Source: RHKX01 sp963823565
GTDB taxonomy: Bacteria; Actinomycetota; Thermoleophilia; Solirubrobacterales; 70-9
Assembly: GCA_963823565.1 (NCBI GenBank)
Contig: CAWGLR010000003.1
Coordinates: 1-64,000 of the forward strand
Length of the DNA stretch: 64,000 nucleotides
Direction: 5' to 3'
In this document: positions 23,771-31,706 of the stretch, one piece after another
Layout of the letters: each line of letters begins with the position of its first letter
Numbering within the stretch: position 1 is the stretch's first letter
Translations under genes and position numbers: made by a program
Notes under the pieces: model-generated
Told to the model about the DNA's origin: nothing
What the model saw: the letters and a program-made list of their open reading frames with translations, nothing else
Databases searched by the model: none

Positions 23771-25069
23771 TTGGACTCGAAACGCTCGTCCGAGCTTTAC
23801 CGCGAAGCCCTGAAGGTGTTGCCCGGCGGGGTGAACTCGCCCGTGCGGGCGATGGGGTCGATCGGGCGGGAGCCGATCTTCATCGAGCGGGCTTCGGGCT
23901 GCGAGGTCGTCGACGCTGACGGCAACGCCTACGTGGACTGGGTCTGCTCCTGGGGACCGCTGATCCTCGGGCACGCGCATCCGGCGGTCGTCGCGGCGGT
24001 CGCGGAGGCGGCGGCGCGGGGGACGTCCTACGGCGCCGCGACCGCGGGCGAGGTGCGCTTGGCCGAGGAGGTCAGCGGTCGGTTCGACTCCGTCGAGATG
24101 ATCCGCATGGTCTCCTCCGGGACCGAGGCGGCGATGAGCGCGATCCGGCTCGCTCGCGCGGCGACCGGGCGCGAGCGGCTGGTCAAGTTCACCGGCGCCT
24201 ACCACGGCCACGTCGACGGCCTGCTGGCCGAGGCCGGCTCGGGCCTGGCGACCCAGGGGATCCCGGCGAGCCCCGGCGTCCCGCTCGCCGCGGCCGAGCA
24301 GACCGCGCTGGTGCCCTGGAACGACGCGGTCGCCGTCGAGCAGGCGGTCGACATGTACGAGCCGGCGGCGATCATCTGCGAGCCGATCGCCGCGAACATG
24401 GGCTTGGTCCCGCCGCGCGAGGGCTTCCTCGCGCACCTGCGCGAGCTCGCCGACCGCTCCGGCGCGCTGCTGATCTGCGACGAGGTGATCTCGGGGTTCC
24501 GCGTCGCCCGCGGCGGCGCCCAGGAGCTCGAGGGGGTCCGCGCCGACCTGACCGTGATGGGCAAGGTGCTCGGCGGCGGCCTCCCGGCCGCGGCCTACGG
24601 CGCCTCGCGCGAGCTGATGGAGCGGGTCGCCCCGGCCGGCGACGTCTACCAGGCGGGGACCCTTTCCGGGAACCCGCTCGCGGTCGCCGCGGGGCTGGCG
24701 ACGCTCGCCGAGCTCGACGCCGCAGCCTACGCGCGGCTCGGCGAGCTGACCGACCGGCTCGCCGCCGGTCTCGAGCGGGCGAGCGCCGAGGCCTCCGGGG
24801 ACGAGGGGGCGCTGCGCGCGAGCGTCTCCTCCCGCCCCGGGCTCGTGACGCTCTTCATGGCCGGCGACGCCCCGCACGACTTCGAGTCGGCGAAGGCCTG
24901 CGACCTCGACGCCTACGCGCGCTTCTGCCGGGGGATGCTCGACCGCGGCTTCTACCCGCCGCCCTCGCAGTTCGAGGCGTGGTTCGTCTCACTGGCGCAC
25001 GACGAGGGGTCGATCGACCGCACCTGCGAGGCGGCGGCGGACGCCCTCCGCGAGGCGTGGGGCCGATGA
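23771..25069 (+). CDS. hemL: Glutamate-1-semialdehyde 2,1-aminomutase
   Basis: 432 residues from TTG 23771. Class III aminotransferase fold: LPGGVNSPVRAM at the N-terminus, FTGAYHGHVDG, CDEVISGFRV, PLP-lysine in TVMGKVLGGGLPAAAYG and GTLSGNPLA. It forms 5-aminolevulinate from glutamate semialdehyde (C5 pathway), the substrate of HemB. hemA and hemC are not in this window. The stop overlaps the ATG of the next gene. Confidence 0.97.
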   Translation: MDSKRSSELYREALKVLPGGVNSPVRAMGSIGREPIFIERASGCEVVDADGNAYVDWVCSWGPLILGHAHPAVVAAVAEAAARGTSYGAATAGEVRLAEEVSGRFDSVEMIRMVSSGTEAAMSAIRLARAATGRERLVKFTGAYHGHVDGLLAEAGSGLATQGIPASPGVPLAAAEQTALVPWNDAVAVEQAVDMYEPAAIICEPIAANMGLVPPREGFLAHLRELADRSGALLICDEVISGFRVARGGAQELEGVRADLTVMGKVLGGGLPAAAYGASRELMERVAPAGDVYQAGTLSGNPLAVAAGLATLAELDAAAYARLGELTDRLAAGLERASAEASGDEGALRASVSSRPGLVTLFMAGDAPHDFESAKACDLDAYARFCRGMLDRGFYPPPSQFEAWFVSLAHDEGSIDRTCEAAADALREAWGR

Positions 25070-25668
25070 CTCCGGCGATCGCCTCCGACCCGGGCTCGGC
25101 GCTCGCGCTGCTCGCCGACGAGTTGCGCGAGGAGGGCAGCATCGTCGCCGGCCACGTCGTCGAGGCCGACGCGATTCCGGCGCTCGGGATGCTCGTCGCC
25201 GCGGGCCCGCGCTGCCGCGACCGAGCCGGCGACTACGCGGCGGTCGTCGAGGCGGTGCGCGAGGGGTGGCTGCTCCACTACGGCGAGCCGCGCCTGCTGC
25301 CCGCGCTCGAGGCCGACCTGCGGCTGCTGATCGGCGATCACCTCTACGCGCGCGGGATCGAGCGGCTGGCGGGCCTCGGCGACATGCTGGCGGTGGCCGA
25401 GCTCGCCGACCTGATCTCGCTCACCGCCCAGCTCGACGCCGCCGGCGCCCCGGGCCCCGCTCGCGAGGCGGCCTGGCTCGCCGCTGCGGTCGCGATCGCC
25501 GCCGGCCCGCCCGACTCCCAAGAGCGCGACAAGGCCGCGCTCCGCGCGTCCGGCGACGTCCGCCCGCTCTGGGAGTCGGCGCGCTCGACCGCCGAGCGGG
25601 CAGGGCTCGCCGGCCCACTGACCCTTGCCGCCGAACAAGTAGGATTCCGCGCCGCAGACCTTGGCTGA
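25066..25668 (+). CDS. Uncharacterised alpha-helical protein between hemL and the Rieske gene
   Basis: 200 residues, ATG overlapping the hemL stop (ATGA) and its own stop overlapping the Rieske gene start by 8 bases. It is almost entirely helical and rich in Ala, Leu, Arg and Asp (LALLADELREEGSIVAGHVV, LEADLRLLIGDHLYARGIER), with no membrane helix or metal motif. Strict coupling on both sides suggests a role in cytochrome or haem assembly, but no family is recognised. Confidence 0.7.
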   Translation: MTPAIASDPGSALALLADELREEGSIVAGHVVEADAIPALGMLVAAGPRCRDRAGDYAAVVEAVREGWLLHYGEPRLLPALEADLRLLIGDHLYARGIERLAGLGDMLAVAELADLISLTAQLDAAGAPGPAREAAWLAAAVAIAAGPPDSQERDKAALRASGDVRPLWESARSTAERAGLAGPLTLAAEQVGFRAADLG

Positions 25669-26371
25669 TTCAGGCACAGACAAGAACCCCGTCGACGACG
25701 AGCGTCGCGACGACTCACTTCCCCCGATGGAGAAGCCGATCGGCTACTTCGAGGGCGAGTCGATGACCCGTCGCAAGGTCTTCGCCGTCGCGGGCCAGGC
25801 GCTCGGCGGTATCGCCGGCGCGGCGATCGTGCTGCCGGCGCTCGGGTTCGCCGTCGCGCCGATCTTCGAGCGCGAGGACGAGGGCTGGCAGGCCGTCGGC
25901 GCCACCGAGGACTTCGTGCCCGACACGTACAAGCCGCGGGTGATCACGATCGTCCAGGGGATCGGCGAGGCCGGCAAGAGCACCGTCTACGTCCGCCAGG
26001 GCAGCCCCGACCTGCAGCTGAACAAGGAGACGGGCGAGATGGAGAGTCCGGACCAGTACATCGCGATCTCAACCCGCTGCGCCCACCTCGGCTGCCCGGT
26101 CCGCTTCGTCGAGGCCGCCGGCAACTTCATCTGCCCGTGCCACGGCGGCGTCTACAGCTTCACCGGCGAGGTCATCGGCGGCCCCCCGGTCCGCCCGCTC
26201 GACCGTTTCCAGACGCGCGTCGTCGACGGCAACGTCGAGATCGGCCCGCGCTACAGCGTCACCTCCCAGCTCGAGCCCGTGCGCGCCCGCGACCCCGGCG
26301 AGTTCACCGGCGGGGTCTGGGAGTATCTGTACCCGCCCCGTCCGTCCACGGCTCCGGCGCCGTCCTCGTAG
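25661..26371 (+). CDS. qcrA: Rieske iron-sulfur subunit of quinol:cytochrome c reductase
   Basis: 236 residues from TTG 25661. One membrane anchor at about 45-70, preceded by a twin-arginine-like MTRRKVFAVAGQALGG. The [2Fe-2S] ligands are in CAHLGCPV and CPCHGGVY, with the Cys pair forming the usual disulphide. It transfers electrons from menaquinol to the c-type haem. An insertion around residues 100-125 (GEAGKSTVYVRQGSPDLQ) precedes the cluster-binding fold. First gene of the bc complex operon; tatA and tatC lie 11 kb away. Confidence 0.95.
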   Translation: MADSGTDKNPVDDERRDDSLPPMEKPIGYFEGESMTRRKVFAVAGQALGGIAGAAIVLPALGFAVAPIFEREDEGWQAVGATEDFVPDTYKPRVITIVQGIGEAGKSTVYVRQGSPDLQLNKETGEMESPDQYIAISTRCAHLGCPVRFVEAAGNFICPCHGGVYSFTGEVIGGPPVRPLDRFQTRVVDGNVEIGPRYSVTSQLEPVRARDPGEFTGGVWEYLYPPRPSTAPAPSS

Positions 26372-26386
26372 CAGGGTCAGGGACGC

Positions 26387-27301
26387 ATGAGCAGATTCGA
26401 GAAGCTCCTCCCGCCGCCGATGCGGCGCCCGCCGAAGCCCGGTCGTCCCGGCGGCGCGAACGGCGCCGCGGGCAACGGGGCGACCGCGCTGAAGGAACGC
26501 GAGGAGGAGGAGCCCGGCCGCACCGACGACCCGACCAAGCGGTTTTCCACGGGCGCGAAGGACGCGCCGGTCGACCTCGTCGGCTGGGTCGACGAGCGGA
26601 TGGGGGGCGCGAGCTTCCTCACCGCGATGCTCCTGCGCAAGGTCCCGAAGGGGACCAACTGGTTCTACACGCTGGGCTCGGCGACGCTGTTCGCGTTCGT
26701 CGTCCAGGCGATCACCGGCGTCTTCCTGGCGATGTACTACACGCCCTCGCCGGTCGAGGCCTACAGCTCGATCACCCACCTGACCAACGACGTCTTCCTC
26801 GGCGAGTTCGTCCGCGGCATGCACAAGTGGGGCGCCTCGGTGATGGTGATCCTCGTCTTCGTCCACATGGCGCGGACCTTCTTCTTCGGCGCCTACAAGT
26901 ACCCGCGCGAGCTCAACTGGGTGATCGGCGTGGTCCTGCTGATCCTGACGATGGTCATGGGCTTCACCGGCTACCTGCTGCCGTTCGACCAGCGCTCCTA
27001 CTGGGCGACGATCGTCGGCGTCAACATCAACGGCACCGGCCCGATCGTCGGCCCGTACCTGTCGGACTTCCTCCGCGCCGGCCCCGAGTTCGGCGCGACG
27101 ACGCTCTCGCGGTTCTACGCGATCCACATGCTGCTCGTCCCCGGCGCGATCATCGCGATGATCGGCGCCCACCTCTACCTCGTCGTCAAGCTCGGCACGA
27201 CGGCGCCGCCGTGGATCCGCGGCGACCGCAAGCCGAAGGACGCGCGCGAGCAGGAGGTCGAGGCGACCGCGGTCGGCAACGGCTCCAACGGGCACCTGTA
27301 G
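26387..27301 (+). CDS. qcrB: Cytochrome b6-like subunit (N-terminal cytochrome b) of the bc complex
   Basis: 304 residues. After an 80-residue disordered basic/Gly-rich N-terminus come four transmembrane helices with the haem-ligand His pairs: GMHKWGASVMVILVFVHMAR in helix B and RFYAIHMLLVPGAIIAMIGAH in helix D, plus the Qo-side GYLLPFDQRSYWAT. The protein ends after four helices, as in cytochrome b6 or Bacillus QcrB, not the eight of most actinobacterial QcrB. The remaining helices are in the next gene. Confidence 0.93.
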   Translation: MSRFEKLLPPPMRRPPKPGRPGGANGAAGNGATALKEREEEEPGRTDDPTKRFSTGAKDAPVDLVGWVDERMGGASFLTAMLLRKVPKGTNWFYTLGSATLFAFVVQAITGVFLAMYYTPSPVEAYSSITHLTNDVFLGEFVRGMHKWGASVMVILVFVHMARTFFFGAYKYPRELNWVIGVVLLILTMVMGFTGYLLPFDQRSYWATIVGVNINGTGPIVGPYLSDFLRAGPEFGATTLSRFYAIHMLLVPGAIIAMIGAHLYLVVKLGTTAPPWIRGDRKPKDAREQEVEATAVGNGSNGHL

Positions 27302-27314
27302 GGACGGACGCAGC

Positions 27315-28199
27315 GTGAACCGTCAGGACAAGGAGCAGTACCTCCGCGAGTACGAGGTCTTGAAGAAGAAGGGCAAGCCCTTCTTCCCGTACGCGATCAT
27401 GAAGGACTCGGCGATGGCGGTGATCGTCGTCGCGGTCATCGTGATCATGTCGCTCGTCCTCGGCGCCGAGCAGGGCCCGAAGGCCGATCCGACCACGACC
27501 ACCTACGTGCCGCGGCCGGAGTGGTACTTCTTCTTCCTCTTCGAGCTGCTGCGGGTCATCAAGCCGCCGGAGCTGGTCCCGATCGCGACCATCGGCGTGC
27601 CGACGATCGCGATGGTCCTGCTCTTCCTGCTGCCGTTCTACGACCGCAACCCGGAGCGCAACCCGCTGAAGCGCCCGATCGCGACGACGGCCGGCATCCT
27701 CACGATCGCCTCGATGGCGTTTCTCACCTTCCTCGGCGCCGAGGCCGGCTCCCCGACCGAGATCGAGATCGACGTCGCGCCCGAGTACGAGGCCGGCAAG
27801 CTCGTCGCCGCCGAGTCGGGCTGCCTCGCCTGCCACGTCTTCGAGCACAACGGCAACAACGGCCCGGGGCCGGAGCTGACCGCGATCGGCGCCCGGCTGA
27901 ACCCGGCGGGGATCTCGCGATCGCTCCAGGTCGGGCCGGGGATCATGCCGTCCTACTCCGGGCTGATGCAGTCGGATCCGGAGAAGTTCCGCGACCTCGT
28001 CCTGTTCCTCGGCTCGCTCAACGGCGAGGAGCAGGGAAGCGCCGACACCGGGCTGGCCGGGGGCTCCGCGGTGAGCGGCGGCGCGACCGAGGACACGACC
28101 GGCGCCGGTGGCGACACCGGCGGGCAGGGGGCAACCCAGGGCAGCGAGTCCGGGCCGAGCTCCGGCGGGTCGGACTCGGGCGCCTCCTCCGGCGGCTAG
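27315..28199 (+). CDS. qcrC: Subunit IV-like cytochrome b C-terminal half fused to cytochrome c
   Basis: 294 residues from GTG 27315. Residues about 40-150 contain three transmembrane helices with the conserved PEWYFFFLFELLR motif of subunit IV. Residues about 155-235 are a cytochrome c domain with the haem site CLACH (GCLACHVFEHNGNNGPGPEL) and a Met axial ligand in GIMPSYSG. A Gly/Ser/Thr-rich tail of 50 residues follows. The subunit IV-cyt c fusion is known from Bacillus QcrC. It should pass electrons from the Rieske centre to a terminal oxidase. Confidence 0.93.
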   Translation: MNRQDKEQYLREYEVLKKKGKPFFPYAIMKDSAMAVIVVAVIVIMSLVLGAEQGPKADPTTTTYVPRPEWYFFFLFELLRVIKPPELVPIATIGVPTIAMVLLFLLPFYDRNPERNPLKRPIATTAGILTIASMAFLTFLGAEAGSPTEIEIDVAPEYEAGKLVAAESGCLACHVFEHNGNNGPGPELTAIGARLNPAGISRSLQVGPGIMPSYSGLMQSDPEKFRDLVLFLGSLNGEEQGSADTGLAGGSAVSGGATEDTTGAGGDTGGQGATQGSESGPSSGGSDSGASSGG

Positions 28200-28230
28200 C
28201 GCTCCGCTCCGCGCTCGCAGCGCCGGCTCA

Positions 28231-28242
28231 CGTCATATGACG
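28231..28242. promoter_or_regulatory. 12-bp palindrome at the menG start codon
   Basis: CGTCATATGACG is perfectly self-complementary and holds the ATG of the methyltransferase gene at its centre; a second TGACG/CGTCA pairing extends to the right. It lies in the gap after the bc operon. It may be an operator or a translation-masking hairpin; no regulator is known. Confidence 0.35.
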
Positions 28243-29022
28243 TCATCGCAGGCCACATCGTCGAAGCCGTCACGCGACTCGGCCGAGTTCGCCGGACAGG
28301 TGCGGGGGATGTTCGACCGCATCGCCGGCGTCTACGACCTGATGAACTCGGCGATGACCGCCGGGATGCACCACCGCTGGCGGGCGCGCGCCGTCGATGC
28401 CGCCGCGGTCGGCCCGGGTGACTCGGCGCTCGACGTCTGCTGCGGCACCGGCGACCTGACGCTCGAGCTCGCGCGGCGGGTCGGTCCCGAGGGGCGGGTC
28501 GTCGGCTCCGACTTCTCAGAGCGGATGCTCGACCTCGCGCGATCGAAGGCCGAGGAGCCGGAGCCCGGCGCGGCGCGGCCGGTCTTCGAGTGGGCCGACG
28601 CGCTCAGCCTGCCCTACGACGACGCGAAGTTCGACGCGGTGACCGTCGGCTTCGGCGTCCGCAACCTGGCCGAGGTCGATCGCGGGATCCGCGAGATGAC
28701 GCGGGTCCTGAAGCCGGGAGGGCGGCTGGTCATCCTCGAGATCACCCAGCCGCAGCGGCCGCCGCTGTCGACGTTCTTCTCGATCTGGTTCGACCGGCTC
28801 GTGCCGATGATCGGCACGATCGCCGGCGACCGCGAGGCCTACTCGTACCTGCCGGAGTCGGTGAAGCGGTTCCCGCCGCCGGAGGCGCTGGCGAAGCTGA
28901 TGGACGAGGCCGGCCTGGAGTCGATCCGCTGGACGGTGCTGGCCGGCGGGATCATCGCGATCCACTCCGGCCGCAAGCCTCCGGGCCCTAGTGGTGCGGA
29001 CCCGCAGGCTGCGGGCGGATGA
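28237..29022 (+). CDS. menG: Demethylmenaquinone methyltransferase (UbiE/MenG family)
   Basis: 261 residues. SAM-binding motif LDVCCGTGDLTLELAR, preceded by the family signature MFDRIAGVYDLMNSAMTAGMHHRWR, and followed by VGFGVRNLAEVDRGIREMTRVLKPGG and PESVKRFPPPEALAKLM. It adds the last methyl group in menaquinone synthesis. The Cys in place of the usual Gly of LDVGCGTG is common in the family. Overlaps the prenyl synthase gene by 4 bases (ATGA), both serving the quinone used by the bc complex upstream. Confidence 0.94.
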   Translation: MTSSQATSSKPSRDSAEFAGQVRGMFDRIAGVYDLMNSAMTAGMHHRWRARAVDAAAVGPGDSALDVCCGTGDLTLELARRVGPEGRVVGSDFSERMLDLARSKAEEPEPGAARPVFEWADALSLPYDDAKFDAVTVGFGVRNLAEVDRGIREMTRVLKPGGRLVILEITQPQRPPLSTFFSIWFDRLVPMIGTIAGDREAYSYLPESVKRFPPPEALAKLMDEAGLESIRWTVLAGGIIAIHSGRKPPGPSGADPQAAGG

Positions 29023-30023
29023 GGACGGCTCCGGCGATGACCCGCTCCTCCGCCCCCGAGCCGGTCACCGCCGTGATCGACCTCGCCTCGCCGTGGCTGC
29101 CGGGGCGGATGGCGGAGGTGGAGCGCCGGCTCGAGCGCCGCGTCGAGGGCTGGGGCCCGAAGCTCGGCGGCGACGCCACCGAGACGCTCGCCGCCGGCGG
29201 CAAGCGGATGAGGCCCCTGCTCGTGCTGCTGTGCGCCGGCCCCGGCGCCGAGGAGGCGGCGATCCGCGGAGCCACCGCGATCGAGCTTGTCCACATGGCG
29301 ACCCTGGTCCACGACGACGTCCTCGACTCCGCGCCGCTGCGTCGCGGGCTGCCGACGGTGGTCGCGCGCTCTGGCCGCGAGCGGGCGGTGGCGACCGGCG
29401 ACCTGCTGTTCTCGCGCGCGTTCGCGGAGCTCGCGGAGGGTGACGGCGAGGGCGCCGGGCGCCAGGTCGAGCTGCTGGCGCGGGCCTCGGTCGCGCTCGC
29501 CCGCGGCGAGCTGGCGCAGCGGCGCGACGCCTATGACACCCGGGTCAGCGTCGAGCGCTACACGCACCGCTGCGAGCTGAAGACGGCCGCACTGTTCGAG
29601 TGCGCCTGCGTGATCGGCGCCGAGCGCCGGCCCGAGGACGAGCGGGCGCTCCTCGCCTTCGGCCGCGACATCGGCCTCGCCTTCCAGCTCCTCGACGACG
29701 TCCTCGACGTCCTCGGCCCGCCCGAGCGGACCGGGAAGGCGCGCGGCACCGACCTGCTCGACGGCACCGTCACGCTCCCGTTCATCCTCGCCCGCGAGCG
29801 CGATCCGGGCCTCGCAGATCTCGACCTGCGCTCCCTGCTCGTCGACGAGGCGGCCGAGGCGTGCGACCGGATCGCCGCCACCGGCGCCCCTGAGCAGGTC
29901 CGCGCCGACGCTCGCGACCGCGTCGAGGCGGCCAAGCGCGGACTCCGCGACGCCGGCATCGCCGGTGCCGAGCTCGAGCTCCTCGAGCTGGTGGCCGACG
30001 GCGTCGTCGAGCGGTATTCGTAG
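29019..30023 (+). CDS. Trans-polyprenyl diphosphate synthase (menaquinone side chain)
   Basis: 334 residues. Two aspartate-rich motifs: FARM LVHDDVLDSAPLRRG (about 90-105; a short DDxxD form) and SARM AFQLLDDVLDVLG (about 215-230), with GGKRMRPLLVLL at the isopentenyl diphosphate site. It builds the long isoprenoid chain for menaquinone, consistent with coupling to menG. The exact chain length cannot be read from the sequence. ATG at 29019 overlaps the menG stop. Confidence 0.92.
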   Translation: MRTAPAMTRSSAPEPVTAVIDLASPWLPGRMAEVERRLERRVEGWGPKLGGDATETLAAGGKRMRPLLVLLCAGPGAEEAAIRGATAIELVHMATLVHDDVLDSAPLRRGLPTVVARSGRERAVATGDLLFSRAFAELAEGDGEGAGRQVELLARASVALARGELAQRRDAYDTRVSVERYTHRCELKTAALFECACVIGAERRPEDERALLAFGRDIGLAFQLLDDVLDVLGPPERTGKARGTDLLDGTVTLPFILARERDPGLADLDLRSLLVDEAAEACDRIAATGAPEQVRADARDRVEAAKRGLRDAGIAGAELELLELVADGVVERYS

Positions 30024-30071
30024 ACCCCGCGGGGTTGAGGCGGTGAAGGGAGGCGGGTTGGGTCCGCCCGA

Positions 30072-31079
30072 CTAGGTGCTCGGCGCTGCCTCCCCGCTTT
30101 CCATCGCTTGGCTGCGCAAGTGGTGCAAGCGGCGTGCCCGCTCCGCCGCCTCGGTAGGCCGCTCCTTCAGCTGACGGCGGAAGAAGCGGTGACACAGCCA
30201 GTCGGCGAGGCCGAGCAGCTGGTCGCGCTCGCGGTCGGCCTCGGCTCGCTCCCAATCGCCGTGGAAGCGCTGGGTGTCGAGCTCGAAGGCGAGCTTGATG
30301 TCGGGCCAGGCGATGTCGACCTTGAGCGGCTTCGCCTGACCGGGAACCTGGACAGGATGGTTGAAGGCCGGACGAGGCAGGCCCGCATTCCGGTAGAGGG
30401 GGATGAGGTAGAGCTCCGCGCCGGAGAGGACCTCGGCGGGGGGCAGGGCGAGGAGGGAGAGAAGGCGACCGCGGCCGGCCAGCCGTTGGTTCTCTTCGAT
30501 CAGCTCGAGCAGGCGGTGCCGTTTCGTCAGGCCGAGGGAGTCAGCGGCGATGAGCATCTGCTCCAACTCCGTTTCCGTCGCCGTGCCGGCGAGGTGGACG
30601 AGCGTGAGGTCGGCGGAGGTGACAGGGATGCCGTCGACGCTGCGGCGGTCTCGTCGGTCGATGGGGCCGCGGCGGTGGATCACCAGGCCTCCGCGACTCG
30701 CCCGACCACCCCATCCCGGGACTGAGATGTGAATGGCGGGGGAGGGGGTGTGGTCTGGCGGGGCGATGTCCTGAAGCTCCGCGGCCGGCCAGTCACTCAG
30801 CAGCGTCTCCGGCCCTCCCGCGAGAACCGCGGCCATCCAGAGCTGCCGGGTGTTGAAGGGCGGTGGCTTGCGGGAGAAGACGCCGCGGCGCACCCGGAAG
30901 AGAGTGCCCGCGCCGACGCGCTTCCGGATGGTGCTGTCCGCGAGTCCCGCATGTCGGCATTGGGCCAGCGAGAGGAGGTCCTGCTGTCGGCCTGCGACCT
31001 CGGCCAGCCAGCGCTCCCGCAGCCGATGATTGGCGAATTCCGCTACCTGGGGTGTCGTTTCTCGCCAAACATCGGCCAT
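30072..31079 (-). CDS. AbiEi-type winged-helix protein with DUF559/Vsr-like nuclease domain
   Basis: 335 residues. The N-terminal 90 residues (LLSLAQCRHAGLADSTIRKR, GTLFRVRRGVFSRKPP) match the DNA-binding domain of AbiEi-type antitoxins. The C-terminal part (about 225-320: AELYLIPLYRNAGLPRPAFN ... KVDIAWPDIKLAFELDTQRFHGDWERAEADRERDQLLGLADWLCHRFF) follows the DUF559 endonuclease-like pattern with D..W....E.D and the Rxxd helix. Such proteins are numerous in actinobacteria and seldom have a toxin partner; none is adjacent here. Possible DNA-repair or defence nuclease. Confidence 0.75.
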   Translation of the reverse strand: MADVWRETTPQVAEFANHRLRERWLAEVAGRQQDLLSLAQCRHAGLADSTIRKRVGAGTLFRVRRGVFSRKPPPFNTRQLWMAAVLAGGPETLLSDWPAAELQDIAPPDHTPSPAIHISVPGWGGRASRGGLVIHRRGPIDRRDRRSVDGIPVTSADLTLVHLAGTATETELEQMLIAADSLGLTKRHRLLELIEENQRLAGRGRLLSLLALPPAEVLSGAELYLIPLYRNAGLPRPAFNHPVQVPGQAKPLKVDIAWPDIKLAFELDTQRFHGDWERAEADRERDQLLGLADWLCHRFFRRQLKERPTEAAERARRLHHLRSQAMESGEAAPST

Positions 31080-31163
31080 CGAGCCAGCGTTGCGGGCCTC
31101 GAGTCACGCGTGGGAGGCCCACTCCCCCCATTCGGTGACAATCGTGCGCCGATAGGCCCGAAG

Positions 31164-31196
31164 GCGCGCGGCGGCCGGGCTTCGCCCGCCGCGCGC
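31164..31196 (-). terminator. GC-rich hairpin after the zinc-ribbon gene
   Basis: GCGCGCGGC (31164-31172) pairs with GCCGCGCGC (31188-31196), with an inner GGGC-TTC-GCCC stem. It starts 20 bases past the stop of the zinc-ribbon gene on the minus strand. There is no T-tract. Confidence 0.6.
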
Positions 31197-31215
31197 GGCC
31201 CTGTGACCAGGAGTC

Positions 31216-31560
31216 CTAGAAGTCCTCGGGGAGGATCAGGTCCGTCGAGAGCGCCATGCCGAACCGCGCCAGCTCCTCCTCCATGTTGGAGCGCTGGAGG
31301 CGACGGAGGTTGGCGACCATGGTGTCGGTGCCCTCGTCGAGGGCGTTGTCGAAGGCGTCGAGGACGGCCTGCTCGTAGAGGCCGGACTGGCGCCACTCGC
31401 ACTCGGGGCAGCGGAGCTCGACGCGCCAGTGGCAGTTGTCGACCGGCGCCCACTCGAGCGGGTAGACGAGGCGGGAGGAGCACTCGGGGCAGACGTGGAG
31501 CTCGACGTCTGCCCCGCCGTGCCGCCGCTCGGGCACCTCGTGATCGCTCGATACGTCCAT
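31216..31560 (-). CDS. Small zinc-ribbon protein
   Basis: 114 residues from ATG 31560 (further ATGs at 31596 and 31629 are possible). Two CPEC knuckles about 29 residues apart (HVCPECSSRLVYPL and LRCPECEWRQSGLY) form a zinc ribbon. The C-terminal half is helical (AVLDAFDNALDEGTDTMVAN, MEEELARFGMAL) and ends DLILPEDF. I associate this architecture with a lineage-restricted Thermoleophilia family; the role is unknown, perhaps nucleic-acid or protein binding. It is divergent from dcd with about 150 bases between them. Confidence 0.7.
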   Translation of the reverse strand: MDVSSDHEVPERRHGGADVELHVCPECSSRLVYPLEWAPVDNCHWRVELRCPECEWRQSGLYEQAVLDAFDNALDEGTDTMVANLRRLQRSNMEEELARFGMALSTDLILPEDF

Positions 31561-31706
31561 CGTGTTTGCCGCATCGGGCGTGGGCGGTGGGCGCATGAGA
31601 GGGGCCCGAGCGGGTGGACGGACGTCCATCGCGGAAGCGAAGGCCGCAATTTCCGGCCCCGATCGCCGTTCCCGGCGCTCCCAGCGGCCATAGACTGCCC
31701 CGCGCG

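Noticed and set aside
30072..31079. Complete AbiE type IV toxin-antitoxin system
   Set aside because: Only the AbiEi-like domain is present, fused to a nuclease-like domain; no AbiEii nucleotidyltransferase gene is adjacent.
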